From Morella rubra (Eukaryota; Streptophyta; Magnoliopsida; Fagales; Myricaceae): a stretch of DNA of 64,000 nt. The notes beneath the pieces are model-generated. The model worked only from the letters and a program-made list of their open reading frames with translations, was not told where the DNA came from and made no database searches. Shown in pieces: positions 22,476-34,840 of this stretch (the stretch's first letter is position 1; each line of letters begins with the position of its first letter). The DNA lies in contig CM025849.1 of the NCBI GenBank assembly GCA_003952965.2, positions 4,596,568-4,660,567 on the forward strand, written 5' to 3'. The position numbers and the translations under genes are program-made.

Positions 22476-22989
22476 ATGTTAAAAATTCACAGTCGCCTAA
22501 AGCTTCTTCATTTTGCAAATTAAAAGATTATTTTCTGTTGAAATTAACTGAAAATTTTAACAAACAGTATAAAGTATGTAAAATTAATAATTGACGGGTG
22601 TAATATAACAAAATAATAGATTATGATCTTATTATTAGGACTGAATTTGAACCCACCAATTGACAGTAGGTTTTACGTTTATAAAATCGGAAAAGGAAAT
22701 TTATATGACGAGAAATAATTTTGAGTGTCTTTTTTGCAAATTGACTCATGTCTAACATAGAAACTAAACTTTCTGGAATTAAGTAGTTCCGTGTTTTTAT
22801 TTAATAATATTTGGCCATGCTGTAATGAACGACAGAACTTTTGAAAGATTAATGAGCAAATTTCATTTTGCTGGATAAAGGGATTTCATAGGCCAAATTA
22901 TTTCTGGTTTTCCACTGTAAGCTAGTGTATCATTTTCTAAGAAGACAAGAAAGAAAAATTTCTACCAGAAGAATACAAAGAAAAGGAGC

Positions 22990-23930
22990 ACGGCCGACCC
23001 AAAGACAAAAAGCTTGGGGTGCCTAAAGGACAGAAAACGCCGAAGGCCCGACTCTTTAGACCTGGCCCAATAGGCAGCGTTTCAGGTCCAGAGATATGGG
23101 TTTAAGAAATTGTTTTGATTGACTTTTAGAATATTTAGGAGTTTTCGAAGTCACCGCGAAATTATTTGTAGACCTGATAATTGGAAGACACCGCGAAATT
23201 ATTTTTGTATATTTTGTAGCTTTATTTGTAGACCTAATGGAATGGAAATACTCTTCGTTTTTTGGTTTGTAGATCTATTCGGATTAATTTCTAGGAATTA
23301 GAAGCAACAAATGATCATTATATTTTGGATATTTGCATAACAGGAGGAAGAGGTGAAGAAATTAGTCCCTTTTTTTCTCCTCTTTCTTAGTTACTTGAAA
23401 TTCAAAGATGATCGTTTGATTGCATGAAATGAGTGTGCTGAAAAAGATATCTTTCACTTTTCTCATTTTTGCTATGTTAGACGAGTGATTAGAATTTTTA
23501 GGAGAGGGTGGCCGGCCACCTCCACCTGGTCATTCCGTCTTGTTTAACTGTTTGTTCATTTAATGGGTAATAATTTGATCAAATTTAATTTCTCGCCGGT
23601 TATGTACAGAGGATGCGTCTAGTTTGGGCAGAACGAAAAAGCTAATCTAATATAAAAACTTCCTTAGACCCCTCTTGCTTCTTGGAAAATGAGATAATTT
23701 TTTTTTTATAAAGAGGAAATCCATTACAATCACATTTATAAATCTCAAATTACAAAATCTTGAGGACTCGTCCCTCAAGCTTGATGCTAAATGGTAATTT
23801 AACTCAACTAATTATACATTGAAACACTTTGAGATACTTCAAAATCAAAGGTTTCATACTATCAGATGAAGCATCATCATTATCCTCTTGTGCCATAGAG
23901 TTGCTTGATGCTTCTGAGACAATTTCTTTG
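22990..23930. other. Non-coding part of duplication C
   Basis: No gene seen. It matches 44,270-45,590 except that about 350 bp present at 44,440-44,800 is missing here. Confidence 0.4.
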
Positions 23931-23931
23931 A

Positions 23932-25771
23932 TTAGGTTGATTGAAAATCCTTCGTAAATAGTGAATTAATACCTTTATAAACAGGAATGCACAACTTGAA
24001 CATAAGAAGGAACCATCCAAAAGGACGAAAGAGGATCGATAGAAACAGACCACAAGCTAGGACACCCGAAATGTAGCATATAAGCTCAATGATTTGGAGG
24101 TAACTCGTATTTGGAATGCGGATTATCACCTTCGATGCAATAATGTAAACAAATGATGCTACGGTAGAAGCGAGTACGATTATAGCATCTGCATCCACAT
24201 TTGGCTAAGTTTGAATACATTAGCGGGAGAAGCTTAAGCACCAGTTCAAGGAGGTTGTTGATAATGTCTATGAATATGGCTCGAAAACTAATCTGATCTT
24301 GCTCACTTGCCCTATTATGAAAGAGAGAAAAAGAGGAAGACATGATTTTAGTAGGTCCCATCAGAATTTTGTTTTTTCAAAATCAATACGTGATGTTTGA
24401 CAAGAACAAAAATTTTAACTTTTTAGATGTAGTTTTTGATTCTTTAAAACTTCCTTACTCAAGCAACAAAATCTGAAAATTTTAGTGAACAAAATATTTT
24501 GCTTTTTTAAATTTTAAAATACTCATCAACTCATTCTATCTTTTTTTTTTTCAAATTTCAAAGGAAACTTAATCTTTTATCAAATATAAATCTCTATCAA
24601 CTCATTCTAATAAATTAACTCAATCTTCTATCTACCTTTTTTTCACACAAATTCCAATAAATCTAACTGTAAAAAAATTCCATCCACTTAACATATTTAC
24701 ACTTTTTTAACTCCAATAAACTCAATCTCCTACAAACAATGTTTAAATTTTTCAACAAACTTTTCACAAACTCCCATATTTTTACTTGAGAGGAGATAAA
24801 TATACTAGTATGTCTATAAGGTACTAACTTGTCGCATTAAATTACAGTGGTGTATGTCACATTGAAACTTCTGTTGTGCATTTCATTCTAATTTTTGTAA
24901 TTACTAGGTCTTTATTAGCCAAAAAGGCCGTCATTAATGGACATATTGTAGTTGACATTTAGGTGTTGAACTCAACGAACATCAAAGATGGTTTTCGGAT
25001 AAAGAGTAGAAGAATCTCCCAATCTTCCAATCAAAACTGATAGTAATTTTCGCTAAGCAAAACTGATGACAGAGGTTTATTGTTAAAAACAGAGCTGGGT
25101 TCGCTTGGAGGGACAGTGACAACGCATAAAATGAGTAGATGTCCATCTTCGTTATTTGGTATGTGTTGAATTCCGGGTATGGTCGGACTGATCCAACCCA
25201 ACTCAATATTTGGAAGGACTATAGCCCCTATACGTATGATTGCACATGAAAAGTTTATATATTTGGAAAATCTAACTCAGAATGTAACCAATCCCTAGAA
25301 GGTCCAATTTCACCGTAAAACACAAAAAATCTATCTATCGGATCTTTTCTAAGAAGTTACGTGGTTAGCTTTATAGATCCAAAAGGATGTTTGAAAGAAG
25401 GATAGTATGAATACCTTGAATAGTGAAGAGTCGGAGATGAAAATTCGTTTGATAAAAATGGAAAGTGTAAATTAAGACAGGAAAAAAAATATATACGCTC
25501 GTCAAATGCCAGTCCCAGTTCTAGATCCAGAGAAACAACAAACATTAAATGCTAAAAGAACAATCATGGAAGGGACATCAGCAATGTTAATACCAAAAAC
25601 TAAAGACAAGAAAAGAAGAGGATTAAGCGGGTAGACATCAACACTTTAGCTGGTAATTATCATGAAGTTTAGCACATGAATTGAAAATGTGAAAACCAAA
25701 ACTTATAAGCAAAAGAGATATTTAGGGGCCAACCTTCCGGAAGGGAGATCGCCGGAGTTGCTGCCGGATAT
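23932..25771 (-). pseudogene. Small membrane-protein family, copy M6 (start codon ATA, frameshift)
   Basis: Exon 1 is 25,734-25,771. Its first codon is ATA where intact copies have ATG, and the rest reads SGSNSGDLPSG with donor GTTGGC. Exon 2 is 23,932-24,311 with acceptor AATAG. It is 380 nt against 379 nt in copy M11, because one extra T in the run at 24,200-24,203 shifts the frame after YSNLA. On both sides of the shift the two frames match M11 closely (EQDQISFRAIFIDIINNLL, then IIVLASTVASFVYIIASKVI). Confidence 0.8.
24385..24745. repeat. Pyrimidine-rich MITE-like repeat, copy 3
   Basis: Same family as 20,545 and 46,050. Inside the intron of copy M6. Confidence 0.45.
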
Positions 25772-26490
25772 TTTTGCCTATATTCTCGCTGTTTTGTTTG
25801 CGGTGCTTAAATGAACTCATGTGTATTTTTTTTTTTTCTAAGTGAACTCGTGTGTATATATATAGACTTATATATGGACTTTAGACTTTATCCCCCATCT
25901 TTGAACACCCAGGATGCCCCAGGATGACGTATGTTTAAACTAGTTGATCAATTCAGGGACTGTTCAAATTGGGCCAAGTTTGGGTTGGGCCACAAACAAA
26001 CACACTATTTATAAGGACCACGACCCTATGCGAATGATCAGAACCAATCTTTGAAGGTCGATTAATAACCAAATGAATAAATGCTACAGATAAGATCTGT
26101 AAAATATAAATTATCATTGTTCTCGTGATATTGGTATGCTGCCAACTGAGCGACATTTGAAAAATGGTGATACTTGAATAGTGACAAGCCGAATGTGAAA
26201 ATTCTTTTGATAAAATGGCAAGTGTAAAGATAGGACAAAAAAAAAATCATCAAATGTCAGTTCCAATTCTAGTCCAAGAAAAGAATAATGGTCATCGAAG
26301 GCACATGAACAAAGCAATGTTCACTTCCACCAGTGGCGGATCCAGGATCAAAATTAATGGGGGTCGAACTTTAAACGTAAAATGACAAGAATTTTTTTTC
26401 CTTCGTAATGTTAAAAATTTTCTTAGAGTTACAATATCGAAAATTAAAGACTAAAAACATTAAAAATAATAAAATACACGTACCGTACAT

Positions 26491-28920
26491 TTACTTAGTA
26501 CGACTGAGAGATGACAATTGCATCCTACGATTTTGCATCTTCTGAAAATGTTGCAAAATGGCTTCGTTCTCAATATTTTTAAAAACTTCTTGCTCGATGT
26601 ACACTACCATGCAATCATTCATCCAGTCATCTCCCATCCTATTACGCAAATCACTCTTGATGATATTCATCGCAGAAAATACTCTTTCAACGGTTGCAGT
26701 TGCAACTGGTAAGACTAATGCCAACTCAATAAGTCGATAAACTAATGGAAATAGAGTATTCTTTTTTGTCTCAACCATCTTCATAGCAAGTCTCCAATAT
26801 CTTGAAGCCCAGAAAAACAGCATTCTTCTACATCTCTAATATAGTATTAAGCTGATTTTTAAGTATCAAATGATCATCTACTGTGAAATCTTCTGGATAA
26901 AGCTCAGCAAGACGAAGTAACTTAGCATGATCAAACGCTGAGAATGAGTTTTTTGGATCAAGACATGCTATGCAAAGAAGTAACTCCGTACTTTGCTTCT
27001 GTGAACCGATTATCCATCTCCTGAGTGATCAAATCAATAACTTGGCAAAACACTTCCACACGAAAATGATGTAATAAGTAATTGTTTGCCCTCCACGCCT
27101 CGAACGACTACGAGTTGTATAATGTCTTCCATATTCGGCACACTAATAGAGTTATCCACAAAAAGTTTTGACTTCTTCCAAAAATCCATCCCATTCTATC
27201 TCTCTCATTCTTGCAACTGTTCCTTCACAACTTCAACAAACCATAGCATTAACAATGTCTTGATCTTTTCGCTGTAAGGCTTGTGACAATTCATTTGTAA
27301 TTTCATTATATTCCTTAACATGCATAGTGAATACAAACTCAAATTTTTATCTTATCCATCACTCATAGCCATAGATCTTTGTTCTGAGAGAGTACCATCA
27401 TCTTTTATATATTCAAGCACTTCCAATATTGATGACCACATAGTGAAGAGACGGATTATTGTAAGGTGGTATGAACCCCAACGAGTGTCACCTACAATAT
27501 TATAGGAATTATAAAACTATAAACAAATAAAAAAGTCTATTAATATTACAATGAAATATAATAATCACCTGGTCGTGCGAGACTAGTTTCTTGATTTTTG
27601 CCCCTTCCACTAGAAATCTCTCCTTTGTCCAACCGCTCCACTATCTTCTCATGACAACTTTGCCGAAGAGCATCTTTCCTTTTACATGAAGCTCCGACCA
27701 TATTCACAATCGAGGAAGTATAATTAAAAAAATCACCAACTTGCAAGTTATTCTTTGCAATACCCACAATAACCAATTGAAGTTGGTGAGCAAAACAATG
27801 ATATAGGTAGCAGAAGGATTGTCCCTCAAAATGAGTGACTTCAACCCATTGAACTCGCCTCGCATGTTTGATGCCCATCATACCCTTGACCTCTCAATCT
27901 GGATATTGATAACCGTGTCTTGCAAACAATTTGTCTATAACTTTTTTCAAAGATTCAGAGCAAGTATCAGGTAACATGTTCCACACCAATAAACCTTTCT
28001 ATCACTTGTCCACGTTTGTTTACATATCTCAAAACCACTGCCATTTGCTCCTTCACTGAATTATCTCGAGACTCATCAACTATAAGTGAAAAAATCCATC
28101 CCAATATCTTTAATGATGGCAAGTGTGGTCTCCGCTGCACAAGCACTCACCATTTCCTTCTGAATTTTGGAGAAGTCATTTGGTTGTTTCCAGGAGCATT
28201 AAGAAGTGTCTTAGCCACCTTTTCATTGTTATACCATTCCAAGAGCTCAAGAAAATTGCCTTCCTCATTGAACTCTCGGACTCGTCATGACCATGAAAAG
28301 CTAATCCTTGCATCAAAAGATAACGAATGCATCTAAAACTGCTGTTAAACGAATGCGATAAGCATTCTCTTGATCGTGCCCCTGTGCGGATAACATGTGC
28401 GACACACTTTGTCGCTGATTTTCAAATGCTTCACATTGTTTCTAGCTTCATTGTGAGCACTATTATGTCACCAACATGTTCACCAAAAACCTCCATTGCC
28501 TTTTTTCAATTGCTAAATCCCGTAGATGTAAACTTATCTCCCCGGACTTCCCTCCTCTAGCTTGCCTAAACAGATAACACACAAGCAATATGCTTCATCC
28601 TTTGATACACTATATTCCAACCAATTAAAATTTTAAACCATACTTCCTAAAACCCTCATTTCTTTCCCATATTGCTTCTTGGGAAAATCATGGCCAAGGT
28701 TGAAAAGGACCTTTGATCAAATACTCCCTACGAACTTGATCTCTAATCCAACATCATATTCTTCAATAGGTTTACGTAACCCGGGTCAGCAACAATATCA
28801 TCCGGACTAAACATAATGCGAGGTCTTTTCAACTAGTATCCGTCTCAGAATTCCTAGCCACGTTAGGAGTATTAGACGACTCCACGCTGCGTGGCTTTCT
28901 TATCACAAACTTATCATTAT
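26491..28920 (-). pseudogene. TTF-zinc-finger hAT transposase (ZMYM1-like), degenerate
   Basis: Read from high to low coordinates. About 28,780-28,500 has a TTF-type finger region (IEEYDVGIRDQVRREYLIKG, FQPLAHDFPKKQYG, then YCLCCYLFR after small frame changes). A middle DUF4371-type region follows. 27,881-27,546 carries CFAHQLQLVIVGIAKNNLQV and VGASCKRKDALRQS, then QETSLARPGD. 26,823-26,491 carries LALVLPVATATVERVFSAMN and SDLRNRMGDDWMND, the hAT dimerisation domain. Several frameshifts and stops separate these pieces, so it cannot make a full transposase. The intact ends may still be usable by a related enzyme. Confidence 0.85.
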
Positions 28921-28984
28921 CTAAACAAAATAAAACAAAGTGAAGACAATCAATCAATTGGATCACAACTCAAAAATTCCAAAT

Positions 28985-29510
28985 TCCAATCTAATTAATT
29001 CAAATCCAAATTAAATTACAATCTAATTAAATTACATTCAATTAATATTACAATCAAATTAATTAAAAATGATACTATTAAAAAAATCCCTAATGTCACA
29101 TTGCATTTAATCCCTAATTCAAATCCAAATTACAACCTAATTACATTACATTCAATTAATATAACAATCAAATAATTAAAAATGATACTATTAAAAAAAA
29201 TCCCTAATGTCAACATTGCATTTAATCCCTAATTCAAATACAAATTACAATCTAATTACATTACATTCAATTAATATTACAATCAAATTAATTAAAAATG
29301 ATACTATTAAAAAAATCCCTAATGTCACATTGCATTTAATCCCTAATTCAAATCCAAATTACAATCTAATTACATTACATTCAATTAATATTACAATCAA
29401 ATTATTAAAAATGATACTATTAAAAAAATCCTAATGTCACATTGCAAAATCCCTAATTCAAATAAATTACAATCTAATTACATTATTCAATTAATATTAC
29501 AATCAAATTA
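28985..29510. repeat. Minisatellite, about four units of 112-117 bp
   Basis: Each unit contains AAAAATGATACTATTAAAAA then ATCCCTAATGTCACATTGCA. The first of these lines recurs at about 29,064, 29,176, 29,293 and 29,407. It lies inside the hAT, upstream of the transposase. Confidence 0.8.
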
Positions 29511-29579
29511 AAAAAATGAAAAACAATTTCACAAACCAATTCAAATAAACAGTTTCACAAATCACAATTTATTCAAATT

Positions 29580-29890
29580 CAAACCAATTAATCATCCTCC
29601 AACAATTTCACAACCAAATATTCACCAATTTAATCCATCCTCCAACAATTTACAACCAAAATATCCAATTTCAATCCATCCTCCAACAATTCACAACCAC
29701 AAATATCCAAATCAATTCAATCATCCTCCAACAATTTCACAACCACAAATATCCAAATCCAATTTAATCATCAACAATTTATGTCATCCTCAACAAACCC
29801 AAATATCCAATTAATTCATCCTCCAACATTTCACAACCACAAATATTCAAACCAATTTAATCCATCCCAACAATTTCATAAATCATAAAA
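29580..29890. repeat. Minisatellite, about six units of 40-60 bp
   Basis: Repeating CATCCTCCAACAATTTCACA followed by ACCACAAATATCCAA, with variable spacing. Inside the hAT. Confidence 0.7.
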
Positions 29891-30214
29891 TTCCAAACCC
29901 TAAAGAATTTTTAGCATACTAAATAAATGAATTTTGTTACTTAATTGTAGATAGGGAATTTTGAATAGAGAGACGTACTAGGAGTCGGAGGGCCAACAAT
30001 TATCGACCGTAAAATCTCGAGTATCCGAATCCGATCCTGCAAAAATTGAAACCGTCAAAATTCAAAATAATGAGATTTCAAATTTGAGGAGGAGTTGAGA
30101 GTTGAGAGAGAGAGGCAGAGTGGCAACAGAGAGCAAGAGAGAGAGAGAAAATGTGGACTGTGTCACTGTGTGTGTGGCCGTGGGGGGGGCGTAGGCCGTG
30201 CAGCCGTGCTGCCC

Positions 30215-30462
30215 GTGCACAGAGAGAGAGAGACTGAGAGAGGAGAGAGAGAGAAAGAGAGAGAGAGAGCCTGAGAGAGATGAGAGAGAGAGAGAGAGAG
30301 AGAGAGACCCAGCAGCGGGGCCCTGTGGCTGGTGGTGCGGCTGGAGCCTGTGGGCGGTGGTCCGGTGGAAAACGGGGCAGAGTGGCAGTGGGCCGTGGGC
30401 GGTGGGCTGTGGTGGTTGGTGCGGCAGTGGGCGAGTGGGATGGTGGTTGGGCGGCGGCAGTG

Positions 30463-30500
<38 letters not shown>

Positions 30501-30521
30501 AGAAGAGCGTATTATCTGTTT

Positions 30522-30560
<39 letters not shown>

Positions 30561-30583
30561 GTTTTTTTTTTTTTTTTTTTTTA
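30215..30583. repeat. GA microsatellites and long T tracts
   Basis: Purine runs (GAGA) at 30,220-30,308 and 30,466-30,500, then T runs at 30,524-30,558 and 30,562-30,582. Frames across them are simple-repeat artefacts. Confidence 0.9.
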
Positions 30584-30728
30584 ATGCAGAGGGTGAAACG
30601 GCGTCGTTTCACCCTCTGCATATTAAAAGAGAAGGGCCTGGGCCTAACGGGCCAGGCCCTGCGCAGGAAAAAAATGCATGCTGGACTGGGCCTATGGGGA
30701 TCGGGCTCCCATAAGCCCAGTCCAGCAT
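30584..30728. repeat. Three consecutive hairpins in the hAT 5' region
   Basis: Perfect arms ATGCAGAGGGTGAAACG at 30,584-30,600 and 30,605-30,621. GGGCCTGG/CCAGGCCC at 30,634-30,641 and 30,652-30,659. ATGCTGGACTGGGC and its complement at 30,678-30,691 and 30,715-30,728. Confidence 0.85.
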
Positions 30729-31376
30729 ATGAATAAAAAAAAAAAAAAAAAAAATTACGTCTGTTTTTTTTTTTTCACCGGTCCAATGGGGGGCGGCCGG
30801 GGCCCCCTGCATCCGCCACTGACTTCCACTCTAAAAAAAAAAGAAGATGATTGAGCATGTACGAAACGGGACGTTCGATTTCTTTAGAATTTTAAGATTT
30901 TTATGAATTTTTTAAATTTTAAAATCGAATATATTTTTTAATATTATTTAAAAATAATTTTTACACATATATTAATAAAGTTTAACATCACTTAAATTCT
31001 CAAAATTTCAAATTCTAAAAATTTCACCAAAATAAAAATCCCCTTCAACTCTTTATCTGTAAAACATCGTGAAAATTAAGCACATAAATGATCGACTTGA
31101 ACTGGAAAGGCTCATGGTATAAGAGGAAAATTTTAAGAAACCAAAACTAAAGCAAAATAGATATGTGCCAGCCTTGTGGGAGGGAGTCTGCCGGAGTTGC
31201 TGCTGCCAGGCATTTCCGCCTATTCTCGCTTTCTTGTGCGTCTCGGTGCTTAATTGAACTGGTGTTTTGAATCTCGCTGTCTTATATCTTGTTCTGTTTA
31301 TAGTATCGTCAGCGACTCAGCACTCAGCAGACGGAAAAAAATAAAATAAAAACTCTTTGGATATACGCGTGCGTGA

Positions 31377-31463
31377 ACTTTGGTTGTACGTAGCTACAAG
31401 TCCAGGAGCTTTGGTTGTACGTAGCTACAGGTCCAGGAGACCAGGAGCTTTGGTTGTACGTAG
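31377..31463. repeat. Triplicated 30-bp unit
   Basis: Three tandem copies of GCTTTGGTTGTACGTAGC plus CAGGTCCAG, the third diverging after GTAGC. No function visible. Confidence 0.75.
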
Positions 31464-31889
31464 CCGAGGAGAAAGCGACCGAGGAAAAAGGGCCCAGTGG
31501 CCGAGGTCAGGAAAAGGAAAAATTTAGACTGAGTATCAAAGCCCACGGAGGTATAATTATGAATGCATGAAATGAGTGCGCTGAAAAAGATATCTTTCTT
31601 AGAAAAAAAAAAAAACAAAGAAGAAAAGAAGATATGTTTCTAATTTTCTCATTTTCGGCTATGGAAGACCGAAGACGAGTGGATTAGAACTTTTAGGAGA
31701 GGGTGGCCACTTCTACCTGGTCATTCTGAATTGTTTAACTGTTTGTTCAATTTTTTTTTTTAAGCTAATTGTTTATTCATTTAATAGGTAATAATTTGAT
31801 CATTTTTTTATCGCCGGTTGTGCACAAAGGATGCATCTAGTTTGGATAGAACGAAAAAGCTAACCTAATATAAAAACTTCCTTAGACCT
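31464..31889. other. Non-coding spacer between M7 and M8
   Basis: Contains the recurrent 3' flank line of array copies (about 31,840) directly abutting intron sequence of copy M8, as expected if exon 2 of M8 was deleted. Confidence 0.4.
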
Positions 31890-32170
31890 CTTTTGCGTCA
31901 AAATGCCACTCTCAATTCCATTCCAGAGAAACAACAAACATTAAATGCTAAAAGAACAATTATAGAAGGGACGTAAGCAATGTTTACTTCCAAAAACTAA
32001 AGACAAGAAAAGAAAAGAGGATTAAGCAGGTAGATATCAATAAGTTAACTGTTAATCATCGTGAAGTTTAGCACATGAATTGGAAAATGTGAAAACTAAA
32101 ACTTAAAGCAAAAGAGATATTTAGGGGCCAACCTTGTCCAAGGGAGATTGCCGGAGTTGCTACCGGACAT
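31890..32170 (-). pseudogene. Small membrane-protein family, copy M8 (exon 1 plus partial intron)
   Basis: Exon 1 is 32,133-32,170 (MSGSNSGNLPWT plus AG) with donor GTTGGC and a TATATATA box at about 32,222-32,229. Intron sequence with the VNIAYVPSM-type segment follows. Exon 2 is absent. Confidence 0.62.
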
Positions 32171-32499
32171 TTTTCCCTATATTCTCGCTGTTTTGTTTGC
32201 AGTGCTTGAATGAACTCCTGTGTATATATAGCCGTGTCGAATAGACAGCTGGACTTCACCGCCGGGGGGGTGCGTTCATTAATATTTTTATTCAGCAAAA
32301 AAAAAAAAAAAAAAGATAAAAGTTGGACTTTACGCCCCCGTTCCATGGCAAGACTCGAAAACCTAAAATGCCCAAGTGGCTTTGGCAATTTCGAGTCTTG
32401 CCCCGGAATTGACAGAGATCCTATTTTTATTTTTTATTTTTTTAAAAAGACGGAGATCCTATTATTAGATAAGGGTGATCTCTGTTTGCATCATCAAGT

Positions 32500-33115
32500 C
32501 TGATCTAAACCTTGTATCATCGAGGTGTAGAGTATTAACAGAGATGGGTTCGGGGATTGTCAATACTTGGGGGGTTGGGTTCACACAATCAGTGGCAGAG
32601 CTAGATGCAATTAAAGGGAGGCAAACTCCTAAGGAAAATGACAAAAAAAAAAAAATTGCTGCGTAATGCAAAAAATATCTTAAGATATCAAAAATAAGTA
32701 AAAATTAAAACTAAAAATTCTTGTTGTTCAATATAGCAATGGAGCACCAACTAATTTATATATATTCTTAGTAAAACAGAACACATAAATGAAACATTTT
32801 CAGTATTTTCACAAATAACATATAAATAAAATATTTTCAATATGTTCACAAGCATTTTGGTTGATGAAACACAAGCATATTCACGAGAGGGCAGGCTGGT
32901 AAAAAATTTTAAAAAAATTACGTGTAAAAAAATGTTTTGGGGGGAGCCAACCGGGGCAGTGGCCCCTGTTTGCCCCCCTTGCCTCCGCCTGTGCACACAA
33001 TGCAAAATTGTGAAACCTAACTAATCCTTGCATCATCAAGGTTTAGAGTATTGACAGAGATGGGTTCGGGGATTGTCACTACTTGGGGGTTTGGGTCCAC
33101 CATTGAAGTTTTGCT
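32500..33115. repeat. Direct duplication of about 90 bp around a hAT MITE
   Basis: GATGGGTTCGGGGATTGTCA and its surroundings occur at 32,543-32,562 and 33,058-33,077. The first copy ends at the MITE target site. Confidence 0.7.
32590..32993. mobile_element. Non-autonomous hAT (MITE), 404 bp
   Basis: Termini CAGTGGCAGAGC and, inverted, CACAGGCGGAGG. Flanks CACACAAT at 32,582-32,589 and 32,994-33,001 form a perfect 8-bp target duplication. Related duplicated DNA at 9240-9260 keeps an uninterrupted CACACAATGCAAAATT. No coding capacity. Confidence 0.85.
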
Positions 33116-33589
33116 GAAAATAGATGGAAGACTTGGTTCTAGAGACTCAAACTTCAGTAGTAAAATTGGAGCGAACCCGGTGAAAAAATCAAGATTGAAG
33201 AGAGGGAACATTGAGGGTGGGAGGCCTTGCCTCCAGGTTAAAGTACTCCCAAGTACTAGAAATTAACAGCAAAGCAAGATTGAGAGAGAATCACACGAAT
33301 CCAAAAAAAAAGAAAATCTTCCTTATAAATGGGTAATCTGCAATCAACTTAACAAAACATAATCTCCAATAAATGAAAATACTTTTATAAACCTAACTCA
33401 CCGGGATAATTTTACGTAGACACAATTTCTTTAAAGTACTTTGTAATAATCAAAGGTTTCATATTGCAGTTGGAGCATCGTCATTATCCTCTTTTGCCAT
33501 TAAATTGCTACAAGATACTAATTGAGAGACTATTTACTTGATTAGGTCGATTGAAAATTCTTCACAAGGAGTCAATCAATACATGGAAT

Positions 33590-33975
33590 ACTCCAATCAA
33601 TGTATTACGTAACAACTCAAAGGCCTTTAGGCATGAGCTCTGAAAAACCATTATAAGCAGGAATGCACAACTTAAACATAAGAGGAACCATCCATAAAGA
33701 GGAAAGAGTATCTATAGAAATAGACCACAAGCTAGGACACTCAAAATGTAGCATATATGCTCGAAGTAGCTCATATTTGGAATACAGATTATCACCTTCG
33801 ATGCAATAATGTAAACAAATAATAATATTGTATAAGCTAATATGATTATAGCATCAATTTTGGCCAAGTTTGAATACATCGGAAGAAGCTAAAGCATCAG
33901 TTTAAGGAGTTTGTCGATAACATCTATGAATGTGGCTAGGAATGTAGGTTGACAAGTGAGAGAGACAAAAAAAAA
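33590..33975 (-). pseudogene. Small membrane-protein family, copy M9 (degenerate exon 2)
   Basis: The minus strand gives FLATFIDVIDKLLKLML, a stop, then ILLFVYIIASKVIICIPNMS and HICYILSVLACGLFL, another stop, then FPLYGWFLL. At least two nonsense codons and a frame change. No exon 1 follows upstream. Confidence 0.7.
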
Positions 33976-34840
33976 ATTATATTAGTAAGTGCTATCAGAA
34001 AATTTTTCTAGAATCAATCCGTGGTGTGAAGAATATCTGATTTTCCAATAAACATAAAAGAAGGGCAGCTAGAAATGCTTATTTACTTGGATTGTTCACC
34101 AAAAGGTGAAACCACCCTTTCCTTCACCCCGGCTAAGCACAACAGAATTCTTAAACGAAGACAAATTATAATTAATCACCGAGACAAGGTTATTGATGGT
34201 AATTTTTGGCCAATCAAAACTTGGTTCCAATCGAAAAGGGAAGTATTTAATCTCTCTTATTTTTATTTCCTTCAGAAATGATAACAGAGATTTCTTTTGA
34301 AAAACAGAGCTGGGTCGCAAGGGAGCCATAGTGACAAAGGCATAAACTTGGTCAATTAAGGGAGCCACAGTGACAATGGCATAAACTTGGTCAATTAAGG
34401 GATCGTTCAAACTGAGCCAAGTTTGGGTTGGGCCATAGACAAACACACTATTTGTAAAGGACTGGGGCCATATACGTATGATCACATATCACAAAAGTTT
34501 TAACTCAGAATGAAATCAACAAATCACGATTAAATAAGCTTTAAAAAGTTACAGTTTTCATTTATTGAATTTAGAAACTCATTTAATTATAATTTGTTTG
34601 AAATTTAAGGGCAATACAATAGTCTAACAAGAACTAAGGTCACATGAAAAATACGTGTTAAACGATTAAAGTCTAATTTGACACCAAATTTCACTTAGGT
34701 GTGCAAATCTTTAGAAAAGATAACATAATGAGCTCAATGTCTCAAAAATAAAATATTGGGGTGCAATGTATCAACATTCCCAAACATAAGAGGTGCAAAG
34801 TACATTTAACCTAAACTATCATTATGTAAGCATTTAAGTC
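33976..34840. other. Non-coding spacer
   Basis: 34,000-34,500 is related to 9900-10,380 (intron and flank of copy M3). A short stretch near 34,320-34,400 is tandemly doubled (GGGAGCCA...AGTGACAA). No gene seen. Confidence 0.45.

Larger units (their letters stand above)
22590..25460. repeat. Segmental duplication C, left copy
   Basis: Collinear with 43,980-46,980, including copies M6 (left) and M11 (right). Identity is high (long runs unchanged). The left copy carries inactivating changes that the right copy lacks. Confidence 0.85.
26331..30821 (-). mobile_element. hAT transposon, 4491 bp
   Basis: Termini CAGTGGCGGATCCAGG (26,331) and, inverted, CAGTGGCGGATGCAGG (ending 30,821). The flanks ACTTCCAC at 26,323-26,330 and 30,822-30,829 are a perfect 8-bp target duplication, as hAT elements make. 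It contains a decayed transposase on the minus strand, two minisatellites, GA and T tracts, and three hairpins near its 5' end. It is inserted in the intron of copy M7. Confidence 0.92.
26060..31213 (-). pseudogene. Small membrane-protein family, copy M7 (split by a hAT, exon 2 lost)
   Basis: Exon 1 is 31,173-31,213 (MPGSSNSGRLPPT plus AG). Its donor is GC instead of GT. Intron sequence resumes on both sides of the hAT element: 30,830-31,172 and about 26,060-26,330 are contiguous once 26,331-30,821 and one target copy are removed. Exon 2 is missing, because the remnant runs directly into the promoter side of copy M6. Confidence 0.65.

Noticed and set aside
30163..30812. Several overlapping long frames (up to 152 codons) in a GA/T-rich tract
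   Set aside because: They are translations of microsatellites and homopolymers, rich in KKKK, RERE and FFFF, on both strands at once.
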